NCBI GenBank assembly: GCA_016215605.1
Contig: JACRJB010000019.1
Span: 1-64,000 of the forward strand
From: Rhodopseudomonas palustris
Lineage (GTDB): Bacteria > Pseudomonadota > Alphaproteobacteria > Rhizobiales > Xanthobacteraceae
Direction: 5' to 3'
DNA length: 64,000 nucleotides
In this document: positions 34,461 through 42,725 of the stretch, piece by piece
Layout of the letters: every line of letters begins with the position of its first letter
How positions within the stretch are numbered: position 1 is the first letter of the stretch
The notes under the pieces: model-generated
Told to the model about the DNA's origin: nothing
What the model saw: the letters and a program-made list of their open reading frames with translations, nothing else
The model's database searches: none
Position numbers and translations under genes: made by a program

Positions 34461-35462
34461 ATGCGTTTCGCCGAGCACTGGAGTTCTGCCACCGTGGTCG
34501 CGACGCGCGATCTCGCGCCGACGATCCGCGAGATCGTCCTGAAACCGGATGCGCCGGCGGCGGCCTGGGCGCCCGGCAGCCACGTCAACGTCGCGCTGCT
34601 GATCGACGGCCGGCCGGAACGCCGCAGCTACTCGCTGGTGCCGTCGGCGGCCGACGGAACGCTGCGCATCGCGGTCCGCCTCGCCGACGACAGCCGCGGC
34701 GGTTCGCGCGCGATGTGGGCGCTGCAAGCGGGCCACCGGCTGGAGATCACCAACCCGACCTCGCTGTTCGAGATCGACTGGACGCGCAGGCACTACTGCC
34801 TGATCGCCGGCGGCATCGGCGTCACGCCGATGCTCGGGATCGCCGCCGCGCTGGCGCGCAAGGGGCTCGCGCCGTCGATGCACTACGCGGTGAAGTCCCG
34901 CGGCGACGCCGCGCTGCTCGACGAACTCACCGCGCTGCTCGGCGACCGTCTCGCGATCCACGCCGGCGACGACGGCGCGCGGCTCGATCTCGGCGCCACC
35001 TTCCGCGCCCTCCCCGACGACGCCATCGCCGTACTGTGCGGCCCGCTGCGGATGCTGGAGGCGGCGCGCCTCGCCTGGAGCGAGGCCGGCCGCGCGCCGA
35101 TCGATCTGTGCTTCGAGACCTTCGGCTCCAGCGGACGGCTGCCGACCAGCGATTTCCGGGTCCGGATCGCGTCGACCGGCAACGAGATCGTGGTGCCGCG
35201 CGACCGCTCGATGCTCGATGCGCTGAACGCCGCCGGCTACGAGGTGATTTCGGATTGCCAGCGCGGCGAATGCGGCGTGTGCGCCATCGACGTGACCGCG
35301 GTCGACGGCGAAATCGACCACCGCGACGTGTTCTTCAGCCCGCACGAAAAGCAGCAGAGCGGCAAGATGTGCGCCTGCGTCTCGCGCGCCCGGGGCACCG
35401 TCACCGTGGATACTTTGTACCGCCCGGATCAGTTGCCAGCGCGGGAAGCTCTCGACGCCTGA
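34461..35462 (+). CDS. vanB: Vanillate O-demethylase reductase subunit
   Basis: 333 aa; ATG at 34461 behind GGAGG. FAD-binding part (RSYSLVPSA near residue 55), NAD-binding part (GGIGVTPMLG near 118) and a C-terminal plant-type [2Fe-2S] ferredoxin domain with C-x4-C-x2-C (CQRGECGVC, about 270) and a later Cys (KMCACVSRA). Transfers electrons from NADH to VanA. The arrangement matches the class IA oxygenase reductases. Cytoplasmic. Confidence 0.93.
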   Translation: MRFAEHWSSATVVATRDLAPTIREIVLKPDAPAAAWAPGSHVNVALLIDGRPERRSYSLVPSAADGTLRIAVRLADDSRGGSRAMWALQAGHRLEITNPTSLFEIDWTRRHYCLIAGGIGVTPMLGIAAALARKGLAPSMHYAVKSRGDAALLDELTALLGDRLAIHAGDDGARLDLGATFRALPDDAIAVLCGPLRMLEAARLAWSEAGRAPIDLCFETFGSSGRLPTSDFRVRIASTGNEIVVPRDRSMLDALNAAGYEVISDCQRGECGVCAIDVTAVDGEIDHRDVFFSPHEKQQSGKMCACVSRARGTVTVDTLYRPDQLPAREALDA

Positions 35463-35471
35463 CGTCGGGCG

Positions 35472-35756
35472 TCAGCGCCAGCCTTCATGCACGTCGGTCG
35501 GCTGGTCGCAGACCCATTCCGGCCGCAGCATCACCTGGCAGCCCTTCTCGAACGGCAGCGCGCACACCGTGCGCTGGTCCTGCATGATCTCGATCGCCCA
35601 GGTCAATGGGACCGTCGGCTGCAGCTGCACCAGCCGCTGGATCACGCCGGCTGCGAACAGCGTGGCGTCGATATCGTCGGCCAGTGCCGCCCCGTCGTGG
35701 CCCGGGCCATCGACGCGGTTGATCGGATCACGGACGTGAAAGCGATAAAACGGCAT
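35472..35756 (-). CDS. Small DUF6894-like protein
   Basis: 94 aa. MPFYRFHVRDPINRVDGPGHDGAALADDIDATLFAAGVIQRLVQ resembles the DUF6894 fold (start MP-x-Y-x-F, an acidic G-x2-L segment, then a helix), and a clearer DUF6894 gene lies at 44193. The last third has ALPFEKGCQVMLRPEWVCDQP. Convergent with vanB; unknown function. Confidence 0.55.
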   Translation of the reverse strand: MPFYRFHVRDPINRVDGPGHDGAALADDIDATLFAAGVIQRLVQLQPTVPLTWAIEIMQDQRTVCALPFEKGCQVMLRPEWVCDQPTDVHEGWR

Positions 35757-35871
35757 GGCAACAAGATGGCGGCGTTGGGCACGTCACAGAATGATGTAGA
35801 TCAAACAGCGGTTGTTTAGCCGATCATTCTTTCGGCGAGCAAGCTGTTATCACGGCGGAACCAGGCCGAGT

Positions 35872-36486
35872 TCAACCGGAAACCGTCGGTTCCGGCCGAA
35901 GTTTGCCGGACAGCTGATAGTTCAGATGCGCCTTCACGGTCGGCCATTCGGCGGCAATGATCGAATACACCACGGTATCGCGCAGCGTTCCATTCGGCGC
36001 GATCTGGTGACTGCGCAAGATGCCATCCTGCTTGGCCCCGAGCCGCTCGATCCCGCGCCGGGACTGATGGTTGAAGAAGTGTGTCCGGAACTCGACAGCG
36101 ATGCAGTCGAGCGCCTCGAACGCATGCTGCAACAGCATCAGCTTGCACTGCGTATTCAGCCCGGTGCGCTGCACGCGCGGCGTGTACCAGGTCGAGCCGA
36201 TCTCGACCCGGCGGTTGGCGGCGTCGACGTTCATGTAGGTGGTCATGCCGGAAATCCGGCCGGCGGCGTCCTTCACCGTCCACGGCAGCATCGCGCCCTG
36301 CGCCTGCAGCGCCAGCCTCCGGGCGATCTCCGCCTCCATCCGGTCCGGCGCCGGCACCGCCGTGTACCACAGCTTCCACAGCTCGCCGTCCTGCACCGCC
36401 TCGATCAGCCCGTCGCGATGCGCCGGCTGCAGCGGCTCCAGCGTCGCATGGGGGCCACTGAGGGTGATCGGTTCGAGCCAGGGCAT
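35872..36486 (-). CDS. GNAT-family acetyltransferase
   Basis: 204 aa; ATG at 36486 behind AAGGA. RimJ/RimL-type GNAT: HATLEPLQPAHRDGLIEAV at the start, WTVKDAAGRISGMTTYMNVDAANRRVEIGSTWY in strands 3-4, QRTGLNTQCKLMLLQHAFE with the acetyl-CoA loop (RTGLNTQCK), and FFNHQSRRGIERLGAKQDG. Acetylates an unknown amine or protein N-terminus. Single gene. Confidence 0.88.
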   Translation of the reverse strand: MPWLEPITLSGPHATLEPLQPAHRDGLIEAVQDGELWKLWYTAVPAPDRMEAEIARRLALQAQGAMLPWTVKDAAGRISGMTTYMNVDAANRRVEIGSTWYTPRVQRTGLNTQCKLMLLQHAFEALDCIAVEFRTHFFNHQSRRGIERLGAKQDGILRSHQIAPNGTLRDTVVYSIIAAEWPTVKAHLNYQLSGKLRPEPTVSG

Positions 36487-36652
36487 TGCTGTGGTCCTTG
36501 ATGAATTCTGCCGCCCCTCCTTACGCCGCGACGACCGGATTTGTCCCGCTCATCGACGGCTAAATTCAGGGACGCCGTGCTGAAACAATGGGCGCGCCCC
36601 GGGGCCGAAATTTCCGGCACGATCTCGCGCGCGTTGCAGCCGGACGGCAGTA

Positions 36653-37582
36653 CTACTTGTTCAGGAAATTCAACGGCAACCCGCCGCGCGGCCAGTCCAT
36701 GGCAATCAATTCGCCCTTGCCGGACAGGGTGATGTAGGCGGTCTTCAGCTCCGCGCCGCCGAAGGCGATGTTGGTGGTGACGCGGTCGCCGGTCGGCACC
36801 TGCTCGACCAGCGTGCCGTCCGGGGCGATCACCGAAATGCAGCCGGACACCAGCGTCGCGACGCAGACGTTGCCGCCGGCTTCGACTGCCAGCGAATCGA
36901 ACATCTGATAGCCGCCGAGGCCGGCGATCGGCTTGCCCTTCTCGCCGCGGTAGATCACGTCGCGCGGCTTGACCTCGCCGGGCGCGACGATGTCGTAGGC
37001 CCACAGCCGCGCCGTCGGCGTTTCGGCCGCGTACATCGTGGTCTCGTCGGGCGACAGGCCGATGCCGTTGAGCGGCAGCGTGCCGAACACCTGCTCGGTG
37101 ATCTCGGTCATGCCGGGCTTGATGTAGTAGGCCGCGCCGACGTCCATGTCGCGGGCGCGGCGCTTGCCGAGGTCGGTGAACCACAGCCCGCCGTGCTTGT
37201 CGAACACCAGATCGTTCGGCCCTTTCAGCGGATGCTCGCCGCATTTGTCGAACAGCGTCTCGATGTTGCCGCTCTGCAGGTCGATCCGCTGAATCGAGCC
37301 GCCGATATATTCGTGCGGCTCCGGCGCGCCGGGCATCATCGTGCCGCGCGACGGAAACCAACCGAAGCCGCCATTGTTGCAGATGTACATCTTGCCGTCG
37401 GGGCCGAGCGCCGCGCCGTTCGGGCCGCCGGGCACCTTGGCGACGACCTCCTTGCGGCCGTCGGGCCAGATCCTGGTGAGCTGCTGGGCGCGAATCTCGA
37501 CCAGCACTACCGAGCCATCGGGCATCACCACCGGGCCCTCGGGAAACGCCAGATCGGTGGCGAGAACGCGGATGTTGGTCAT
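36653..37582 (-). CDS. SMP-30/gluconolactonase-like protein
   Basis: 309 aa; ATG at 37582 behind GGAGG. Six-bladed beta-propeller lactonase. Metal ligands fit the expected places: FPEGPVV (Glu), GGPNGAALG (Asn), KGPNDLVFD (Asn) and LNGIGLSPDE (Asp). No signal peptide. Hydrolyses a sugar or other lactone; substrate unknown. It is separate from the gluconate genes downstream, so a link is speculative. Confidence 0.85.
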   Translation of the reverse strand: MTNIRVLATDLAFPEGPVVMPDGSVVLVEIRAQQLTRIWPDGRKEVVAKVPGGPNGAALGPDGKMYICNNGGFGWFPSRGTMMPGAPEPHEYIGGSIQRIDLQSGNIETLFDKCGEHPLKGPNDLVFDKHGGLWFTDLGKRRARDMDVGAAYYIKPGMTEITEQVFGTLPLNGIGLSPDETTMYAAETPTARLWAYDIVAPGEVKPRDVIYRGEKGKPIAGLGGYQMFDSLAVEAGGNVCVATLVSGCISVIAPDGTLVEQVPTGDRVTTNIAFGGAELKTAYITLSGKGELIAMDWPRGGLPLNFLNK

Positions 37583-37732
37583 GAATCCTCCCGATGGTTG
37601 TTATTATCGCAGGGCGGATCGCGGTCTCGCACGCTGCTCATTGTGCGGCGATGTTAGGTCATGTCGGCCGGCATTGCCAAGCAGGCCGGCGCTCGTGAAT
37701 TCCGCCGAACGGAAGCGTCCGCCTGTTTCGCA

Positions 37733-38104
37733 CTACTTGGCGTCGGCTTTGGGCGGCGCGCTGTCCTTGGCCGGTGCAGTGTCCTTGGCCGGCGCGGCCG
37801 CAGGTTCAGGCTTCTTCGGCGGCGCCTGCAATTGCGCGACGGTCTTCTGCATCGCGGCCAGCGCGGTCTTCAGCGCCTCGATCTGACGGTTGGCGGCATC
37901 GAGCTTCTGCTGCTGATCGAGCCGCACCTTGTCGAGCGACTTCTGCAGAAAGTCGACATTGCTTTGCAGGCAGCTGGTGCGGCGTTCCATCGTCTTCTCG
38001 ACGGTGCAGATCTCGATGCCGGGAACGTCCTGCGCCGCCGCCACGCTGCTCCAGCCGAGCGCCATCAGCATCGCCATCGGGATCGTGCGGGCGGTCATGG
38101 TCAT
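37733..38104 (-). CDS. Secreted coiled-coil protein
   Basis: 123 aa from an ATG at 38104 with GGAG six bases upstream; ATGs at 38110 and 38098 are alternatives. Signal peptide to AQD (about 1-24). A long helix follows (about 28-85: TMERRTSCLQSNVDFLQKSLDKVRLDQQQKLDAANRQIEALKTAL) with heptad-like Leu spacing, then an Ala/Pro/Lys tail (PEPAAAPAKDTAPAKDSAP). Periplasmic, perhaps trimeric. No recognised family. Confidence 0.65.
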   Translation of the reverse strand: MTMTARTIPMAMLMALGWSSVAAAQDVPGIEICTVEKTMERRTSCLQSNVDFLQKSLDKVRLDQQQKLDAANRQIEALKTALAAMQKTVAQLQAPPKKPEPAAAPAKDTAPAKDSAPPKADAK

Positions 38105-38214
38105 CTCCATCTCCAGTTGATTGAACGCCAGCCAAGCGACGTCGGCGGCCGGCTGTCAACGCGCCGAGGCCGCGGCGGATTGCCGGACTCGCAGCCGCGT
38201 GCAAATTTCGCCCG

Positions 38215-38496
38215 ATGCAGGACCCTCCCGTCGAAGAGTGCTTCGTCTATGTGCTCGGCTGCGCCGGCCCGAGCCGCTATCTGACCTATGTCGGCTGGAC
38301 GCTCGATCTCGACCGCAGGCTGTCGCAGCACAATGCCGGCACCGGGGCGCGCTCGACCCGCGGCCGGAGCTGGGTGCTGATCCACAGCGAGCGCTTCACC
38401 AGCCGCCAGGACGCGATGAGCCGCGAATGGCACCTGAAGCGCGACCGCGCCTTCCGTCGCCGCCTCGCCGCCCAGGCGCAGGGTCTGAAGAGCTGA
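38215..38496 (+). CDS. GIY-YIG endonuclease-family protein
   Basis: 93 aa. Single GIY-YIG domain: FVYVLGCAGPSRYLTYVGWTLDLDRRLSQHNAGTGARSTRGRSW carries the fold and the Arg, and SREWHLKRDRAFRRRLA closes it with the catalytic Glu and Lys-rich helix (UPF0213/YhbQ type). Such small nucleases act in DNA processing, but cellular roles are unclear. Two LexA-type repeats lie directly downstream in the gap. Confidence 0.88.
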   Translation: MQDPPVEECFVYVLGCAGPSRYLTYVGWTLDLDRRLSQHNAGTGARSTRGRSWVLIHSERFTSRQDAMSREWHLKRDRAFRRRLAAQAQGLKS

Positions 38497-38540
38497 TCCC
38501 GCCCACACCTGTGCCGCTTTGTGACAGCGTCGCTGACACA

Positions 38541-38625
38541 TTTTAACATTTGGAACGCGGCCGGAACGAAGCAGGGCCGAATCACTGCGACTCGGCTGTT
38601 CCAGCCGTTCACGCCCCACATCTCG
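38541..38625. repeat. Direct-repeat element, copy 1 (GAAC-N7-GAAC core)
   Basis: Begins ttttaacatttggaacgcgg. GAAC at 38553-38556 and 38564-38567, with 7 bases between, fits the LexA spacing. A later GTTCC/GCC stretch (38598-38606) is complementary to the first core (GGCCGGAAC, 38559-38567), so a hairpin can form. Matches copy 2 (38830-38914) at about three quarters of positions; similarity fades over another 25-30 bp upstream. Confidence 0.75.
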
Positions 38626-38829
38626 GGGGTATGTCGCGGAACAGGCCCAACCACCATCACGACATGAGGTCGAATCCGCGTGCGGCCGAGCCCAACTCGT
38701 TAATGTCGGCAGCTCTTGCGGGAGACGTCCGCCGTTCGGGCGGCCGCAGGGCCGTTCAGGCCGCTGCTTCGGCAAGGCGCAGAGCGCCCAGCGTCCGATG
38801 TCTCGCGTTGCGACACCGTTCCTCGGCGA

Positions 38830-38914
38830 TATTAACTTTTGGAACGGCGACGGAACGAAACGGCGACGAATCACCGCGAATCGCCCGTTCTGCGCGTTCA
38901 CGCCCCATATCTGG
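38830..38914. repeat. Direct-repeat element, copy 2 (GAAC-N7-GAAC core)
   Basis: Begins tattaacttttggaacggcg and keeps the GAAC pair at 38842-38845 and 38853-38856 with the 7-base spacing, plus a GTTC-N5-GTTC pair further on. Copies 1 and 2 are 289 bp apart. Position between two 3' ends makes a protein-gene operator unlikely on either side. Confidence 0.75.
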
Positions 38915-39040
38915 ACTGCAACCGCCCACGAAGCACAACAGCTGCTCCCGACCACTGGCGATCGCTGCTGCGAAACCGGAACAATCGTTAACGGCCCATC
39001 GCCGGCGAGGCAGTCGGCCCGGCCGCCGGCCGATCCAAAC

Positions 39041-39694
39041 TCAGGGCCTGATCGCCAGTTCCTCGATCTCGGCCGGCTCGAGCAGCGCGGCCGCGATCCA
39101 TTCGCGCATCTCGGACATTTCCATGATCGTTCGGGCGTAGCTCGCCAGCCCGGCATCGAGCTTGACGTCGTAGGTCATGAACCGCGTCACCACCGGCGCA
39201 TACATCGCATCCGCCATCGTGCGCGGACCGAACAGGAACGGCCCGCCCGACCGGTCGAGGCATTCGCGCCAGATGGTGCAGACCCGGTCGATGTCGGCCT
39301 GCGCGCGCGGCCAGATCTTGAAGCCGGGAAAGTGGCCTTTCAGATTGACGGGCAGCGACGCCCGCAGCGTGGTGAAGCCGGAATGGATCTCGCCGCAGAT
39401 CGATCGGCAATGCGCCCGTGCGATCCGCTCTGCCGGCAGCAGCCCGGCCTCCGGCCTGAGCTCGTTGAGATATTCGGCGATCGCCAGCGTATCCCAGATC
39501 TCCGCGCCGTCATGGCGCAGGCACGGCACCAGGATCGACGACGACAGCAACAAGATCTCTGCCCGCGCCGCGGCATCATCCGGCGGAACCACGACCTCGT
39601 CGAACGCGAGTCCTGAGAATTTGGTAAGAAGCCAGCCTCGGAGCGACCAGGACGAATAGTTCTTGCTGCTGATCGTCAGCGTGGCCTTCGCCAT
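39041..39694 (-). CDS. Glutathione S-transferase family protein
   Basis: 217 aa from the ATG at 39694, six bases after GGAG (the ATG at 39697 is closer). N-terminal thioredoxin-like domain with ISSKNYSSWSLRGWLLTKFS (catalytic Ser/Tyr region) and VPCLRHDGAEIWDTLAIAEYL (Val-Pro and the Glu/Asp-Ser/Thr glutathione site). C-terminal helical domain from about 90. Substrate unknown. Single gene, convergent with the gap above. Confidence 0.87.
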   Translation of the reverse strand: MAKATLTISSKNYSSWSLRGWLLTKFSGLAFDEVVVPPDDAAARAEILLLSSSILVPCLRHDGAEIWDTLAIAEYLNELRPEAGLLPAERIARAHCRSICGEIHSGFTTLRASLPVNLKGHFPGFKIWPRAQADIDRVCTIWRECLDRSGGPFLFGPRTMADAMYAPVVTRFMTYDVKLDAGLASYARTIMEMSEMREWIAAALLEPAEIEELAIRP

Positions 39695-39935
39695 CATTGT
39701 CTCCAGAGCGCCCATCACACCGCCGGCCGAAGCCCTGCGGCTCGGCCAAAACGCGCACGTGCTTAGCGAGCGTTTGTTTCACGATGATTTCGTCCCGGGG
39801 CGGCGTGCGGCAGATCAGGTGGCAATTTTGGGCATGGCACGACGTCGCCGGGCTGGCGCTCCATCCCGATGAACCTGATTCAAAATCGGATGCCGGGCAG
39901 CACCAGCCCGCGCGCCCCAGCCTTCCGCTTGAGCG

Positions 39936-41711
39936 CTAGGCTGCGCCTCGGGTTAGGTTGAGCACCTTGTTCCGGTGCGCCACGGCCTGCTTGGCGGCAG
40001 TGGTGTGGGTGAACATTTCGAGTTCGGTCTCGTCCTCGGCCGACACCGGCGTCAGCGCCGCATCCATGTAGTCGTAGCGCTTGGGATCGCGCGCCACCCG
40101 GTAGGCGAGTTTGCTCAGCCCCCAGGCGGTCGACAGGATCACGCCGGTCTTGCGCGCCAATTCCAGCGCCAGCCGCGGCCAGAACAGCAGCGCGTTCTCG
40201 CGCGGCAGGCCGGGCCGCCGCTCGGACGGATGGCGCAGCCGGAAAATGCCGCTTTGCAGCGGATGGACGTTCTCCAGCGACACCGCCAGCGAGAACGTCA
40301 GCAGCAGCTTCACCATGCTGTCCATCTTAATGCCGGTCTTGCCGGCGCGGCGCAGCAGGGTTTCGATATGCGCCGGTTCGTAGTAGTGCCGCCAGACTTG
40401 CTGATAGATACCTTCCCACTGCTGCTGCGACATCTTCGGATGCGCGGTGCAGACGTGCTCGATGTCGTATTTGTTGAGGTCGGGGTCCATCGCGATCCCG
40501 GCCTTCCACAGCTTCTGGTGATCCTCCGAGCCCGGCAGCGGCGTCAGGCAGAAGAACTCCAGAATGTCGATCGGCAGTTCGCGCTTGATGATGTCGATAT
40601 CGGCGAGGATGCTCTCCGGCGTATCGGCGGGGAAGCCGAGGATGTAGCCGGCCAGCGTGATGATGCCCTGCGCCTTCCAGGCGAGCAGCATCGCGCGATA
40701 TTCGGTGATCTTGTTCTGCCGCTTGTTGGCGGCGAGCAGCGTCTCGGGATTGATGCTCTCGAGCCCGAGGAACACGCGGGTGACGCCGGCGCGTTTGCAT
40801 TTCTCGATGAAGTTCGGAATCTTGTGGCACAGCGTGTCGACCTGAATCAGCAGGCCGAGCGGGATGCCCTGCTCTTCCTTCAGCCAGATCAGCCGGTCGA
40901 GAATGGCTTCCCAATCCTTGTTGCGTGCGAAATTGTCGTCGGTGATGAAGAATTTCGAGACGCCCTGCTGCCAGTTGGCGCGCACCAGCGCCTCGACGTC
41001 GTCCGGCGAGCGAAACCGCGACTTGCGACCCTGGACGTTGATGATGGTGCAGAACGAGCACTGATACGGACAGCCGCGGCCGGCATCGAACGACGTCGAC
41101 AGGCCGAGCGTGCGCTTGACGTTGGCGAGCGGCAGATACGGCACCGGCGTGCCTTCGATGCCGGGCAGATCGTCGAGATAATTGTACAGCGGCTTCAACT
41201 GGCCGGTCGCCGCGTCCTGCAGCAGCGCATCGATCCGGCCCTCGGCCTCGCCGGCGAAGATCGAGACGCCGAGGTCGCGGCAGGCGTCGAGATCGACCGC
41301 CTGGCCGTCGAGCATCGACAGACAGCCCGAGACGTGAAAGCCGCCGATCGCCACCGGAATGCCGGCCGCGCGGAACGGCCGGGCAATGTCGAGCGCCCGC
41401 GGATACTGGTTCGACTGCACGCCGATCAGCCCGACCAGGCCGAAATTGTCGTGCTCGGCGAGCCGCTTCAGCAGCTTCGGAATGTCGATCCTGGTGTTGA
41501 ACTCGTCCATCGCCTCGATGTCGATCTCGACATCGGGACCGAGCACTTTTCGCGCGGCGCTTTCCTGGGCGATGCCGTAGACGCTGGCCAGCGAGTTCGA
41601 CGGGATGGTGGCGCGCCACCACCGGATCACATAGCCGTCGTCGCCATAGTGCGAAGGCTTGATCAGCAACAGCTGAAAACGGCGCTTCGGGCGGTCCTCG
41701 ACAATCGACAC
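39936..41711 (-). CDS. B12-binding domain radical SAM protein
   Basis: 591 aa from a GTG at 41711 with GGGG seven bases upstream; an ATG at 41768 would add 19 residues unlike the family start. N-terminal cobalamin-binding-like domain (about 10-190, LLLIKPSHYGDDG...VGLIGVQSN...IGGFHVSG). Radical SAM core (about 205-430) with the cluster motif CPYQCSFC and GLESINPETLLAANKRQ. C-terminal extension with YEPAHIETLLRR (about 430-590). Such class B enzymes often methylate unactivated carbons or remodel lipids or cofactors; the substrate here is unknown. Confidence 0.88.
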   Translation of the reverse strand: MSIVEDRPKRRFQLLLIKPSHYGDDGYVIRWWRATIPSNSLASVYGIAQESAARKVLGPDVEIDIEAMDEFNTRIDIPKLLKRLAEHDNFGLVGLIGVQSNQYPRALDIARPFRAAGIPVAIGGFHVSGCLSMLDGQAVDLDACRDLGVSIFAGEAEGRIDALLQDAATGQLKPLYNYLDDLPGIEGTPVPYLPLANVKRTLGLSTSFDAGRGCPYQCSFCTIINVQGRKSRFRSPDDVEALVRANWQQGVSKFFITDDNFARNKDWEAILDRLIWLKEEQGIPLGLLIQVDTLCHKIPNFIEKCKRAGVTRVFLGLESINPETLLAANKRQNKITEYRAMLLAWKAQGIITLAGYILGFPADTPESILADIDIIKRELPIDILEFFCLTPLPGSEDHQKLWKAGIAMDPDLNKYDIEHVCTAHPKMSQQQWEGIYQQVWRHYYEPAHIETLLRRAGKTGIKMDSMVKLLLTFSLAVSLENVHPLQSGIFRLRHPSERRPGLPRENALLFWPRLALELARKTGVILSTAWGLSKLAYRVARDPKRYDYMDAALTPVSAEDETELEMFTHTTAAKQAVAHRNKVLNLTRGAA

Positions 41712-41952
41712 CAGCCATCCCCCTGCAATCAAAGCGATGAAACGAAGTCTGATCCGATGGAGAAACAAGCAAATTCGGCTGGGATGCTGCCGGGAATGAC
41801 GCTTTGCCGCAAGCGCAATTAGTCGGCTGAACGGCCCGGACGGTCAATCGACCGTCTCAACGTTGCGCAAATGCCGCATTCTAACGGCCAAAACAGACCA
41901 AGATCGTCGTCAGGGCGTCATCAAGACGCGATCAGTAACAAAAATCAGCAGC

Positions 41953-41970
41953 GCGTGACGCAGGTCACGC
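41953..41970 (-). terminator. Hairpin terminator for DUF3297 gene
   Basis: GCGTGAC (41953-41959) and GTCACGC (41964-41970) make a 7-bp stem just past the stop at 41972. Read on the minus strand it is followed within ten bases by a run of T. Confidence 0.55.
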
Positions 41971-41971
41971 G

Positions 41972-42241
41972 TCAGCTACGCGGCCGGATATAGGGCTCGA
42001 CCGGGCCGTGCACCTTGATCGCCAACTGATTGCCGAACCGGTCCTTCGCCGTGCCGGCGGCGACGCGGACCCAGCCCTCGCTGATGCAGTATTCGATCAC
42101 GTTGGTCTTTTCCTGGCCCTTGAAGCGGATGCCGACGTCGAGTTCGAGGATCGCTTCGTTGTAGTAGGGGCTGCTCGGCTCGATCGAGAGACGGTCCGGG
42201 AATTCGATCGCGGGCTCGGTGGGCGTGGTCTTATCGGTCAT
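41972..42241 (-). CDS. DUF3297 family protein
   Basis: 89 aa; ATG at 42241 in an ATGA overlap with the end of the glutathione peroxidase gene. The core PDRLSIEPSSPYYNEAILELDVGIRFKGQEKTNVIEYCISEGWVRVAAG is the DUF3297 signature. Small cytoplasmic protein of unknown function. Overlap with gpx implies co-translation and perhaps a link to oxidative stress. Confidence 0.9.
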   Translation of the reverse strand: MTDKTTPTEPAIEFPDRLSIEPSSPYYNEAILELDVGIRFKGQEKTNVIEYCISEGWVRVAAGTAKDRFGNQLAIKVHGPVEPYIRPRS

Positions 42242-42714
42242 AGCAAGGTCTCGATATCCTTCGCGAGCGACTCCGGTGTGGTCGTCGGCGCGTGCCGCGA
42301 TACCACATGGCCGGCGCGGTCGACCAGAAATTTGGTGAAATTCCATTTGATCGCGGAGCCGAGCAGCCCGGATTTCTCGCCCTTCAGATACCGATAGAGC
42401 GGATGGGCCTGCGCGCCATTGACGTCGATCTTGGCGAACATCGGAAAGCTGACGCCGTAATTGCTCGCGCAGAATTGCGCGATCTGCGCCTCGCTGCCGG
42501 ATTCCTGCGCGCCGAACTGATTGCAGGGAAAGCCCAGCACCGAAAAGCCGCGCGGACCATAGGTCTTCTGCAGCGCTTCGAGGCCCTTGTATTGCGGCGT
42601 GAATCCGCAGGCGCTGGCGGTGTTGACGATCAGCAGCACCTGCCCGTCGAACCGCTTCAGCGGCAGTTCTTCGCCCGCAAGCGTCCGGGCCGAAAACTCA
42701 TAGATCGACGCCAT
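42238..42714 (-). CDS. Glutathione peroxidase family protein
   Basis: 158 aa; ATG at 42714. Thioredoxin-fold peroxidase: NTASACGFTPQY with the peroxidatic Cys (about 36), LGFPCNQFGAQE with the Gln (about 70) and KWNFTKFLV with the Trp (about 124). This Cys-type reduces hydroperoxides, usually via thioredoxin. Between the amidase and DUF3297 genes on one strand, with an 11-bp gap to the amidase. Confidence 0.95.
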   Translation of the reverse strand: MASIYEFSARTLAGEELPLKRFDGQVLLIVNTASACGFTPQYKGLEALQKTYGPRGFSVLGFPCNQFGAQESGSEAQIAQFCASNYGVSFPMFAKIDVNGAQAHPLYRYLKGEKSGLLGSAIKWNFTKFLVDRAGHVVSRHAPTTTPESLAKDIETLL

Positions 42715-42725
42715 CCTCGGCCGCC

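Larger units (their letters stand above)
38497..39040. other. Gene-free gap between converging genes, with duplicated element
   Basis: About 540 bp between the 3' ends of the GIY-YIG and GST genes. It contains two related units (38541-38625 and 38830-38914), each holding GAAC-N7-GAAC and a downstream GTTC-N5-GTTC. Open frames cross it on both strands, but differences between copies do not favour third codon positions, so coding is not supported. Confidence 0.7.

Noticed and set aside
38541-38914. EcfG general-stress promoter (GGAAC-N16/17-GTT) reading of the GGAAC motifs
   Set aside because: No GTT at the required distance from any of the four GGAAC sites.
38550-39140. Coding frames through the duplicated element
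   Set aside because: Base changes between the copies do not fall preferentially at third positions and the frame differs between copies.
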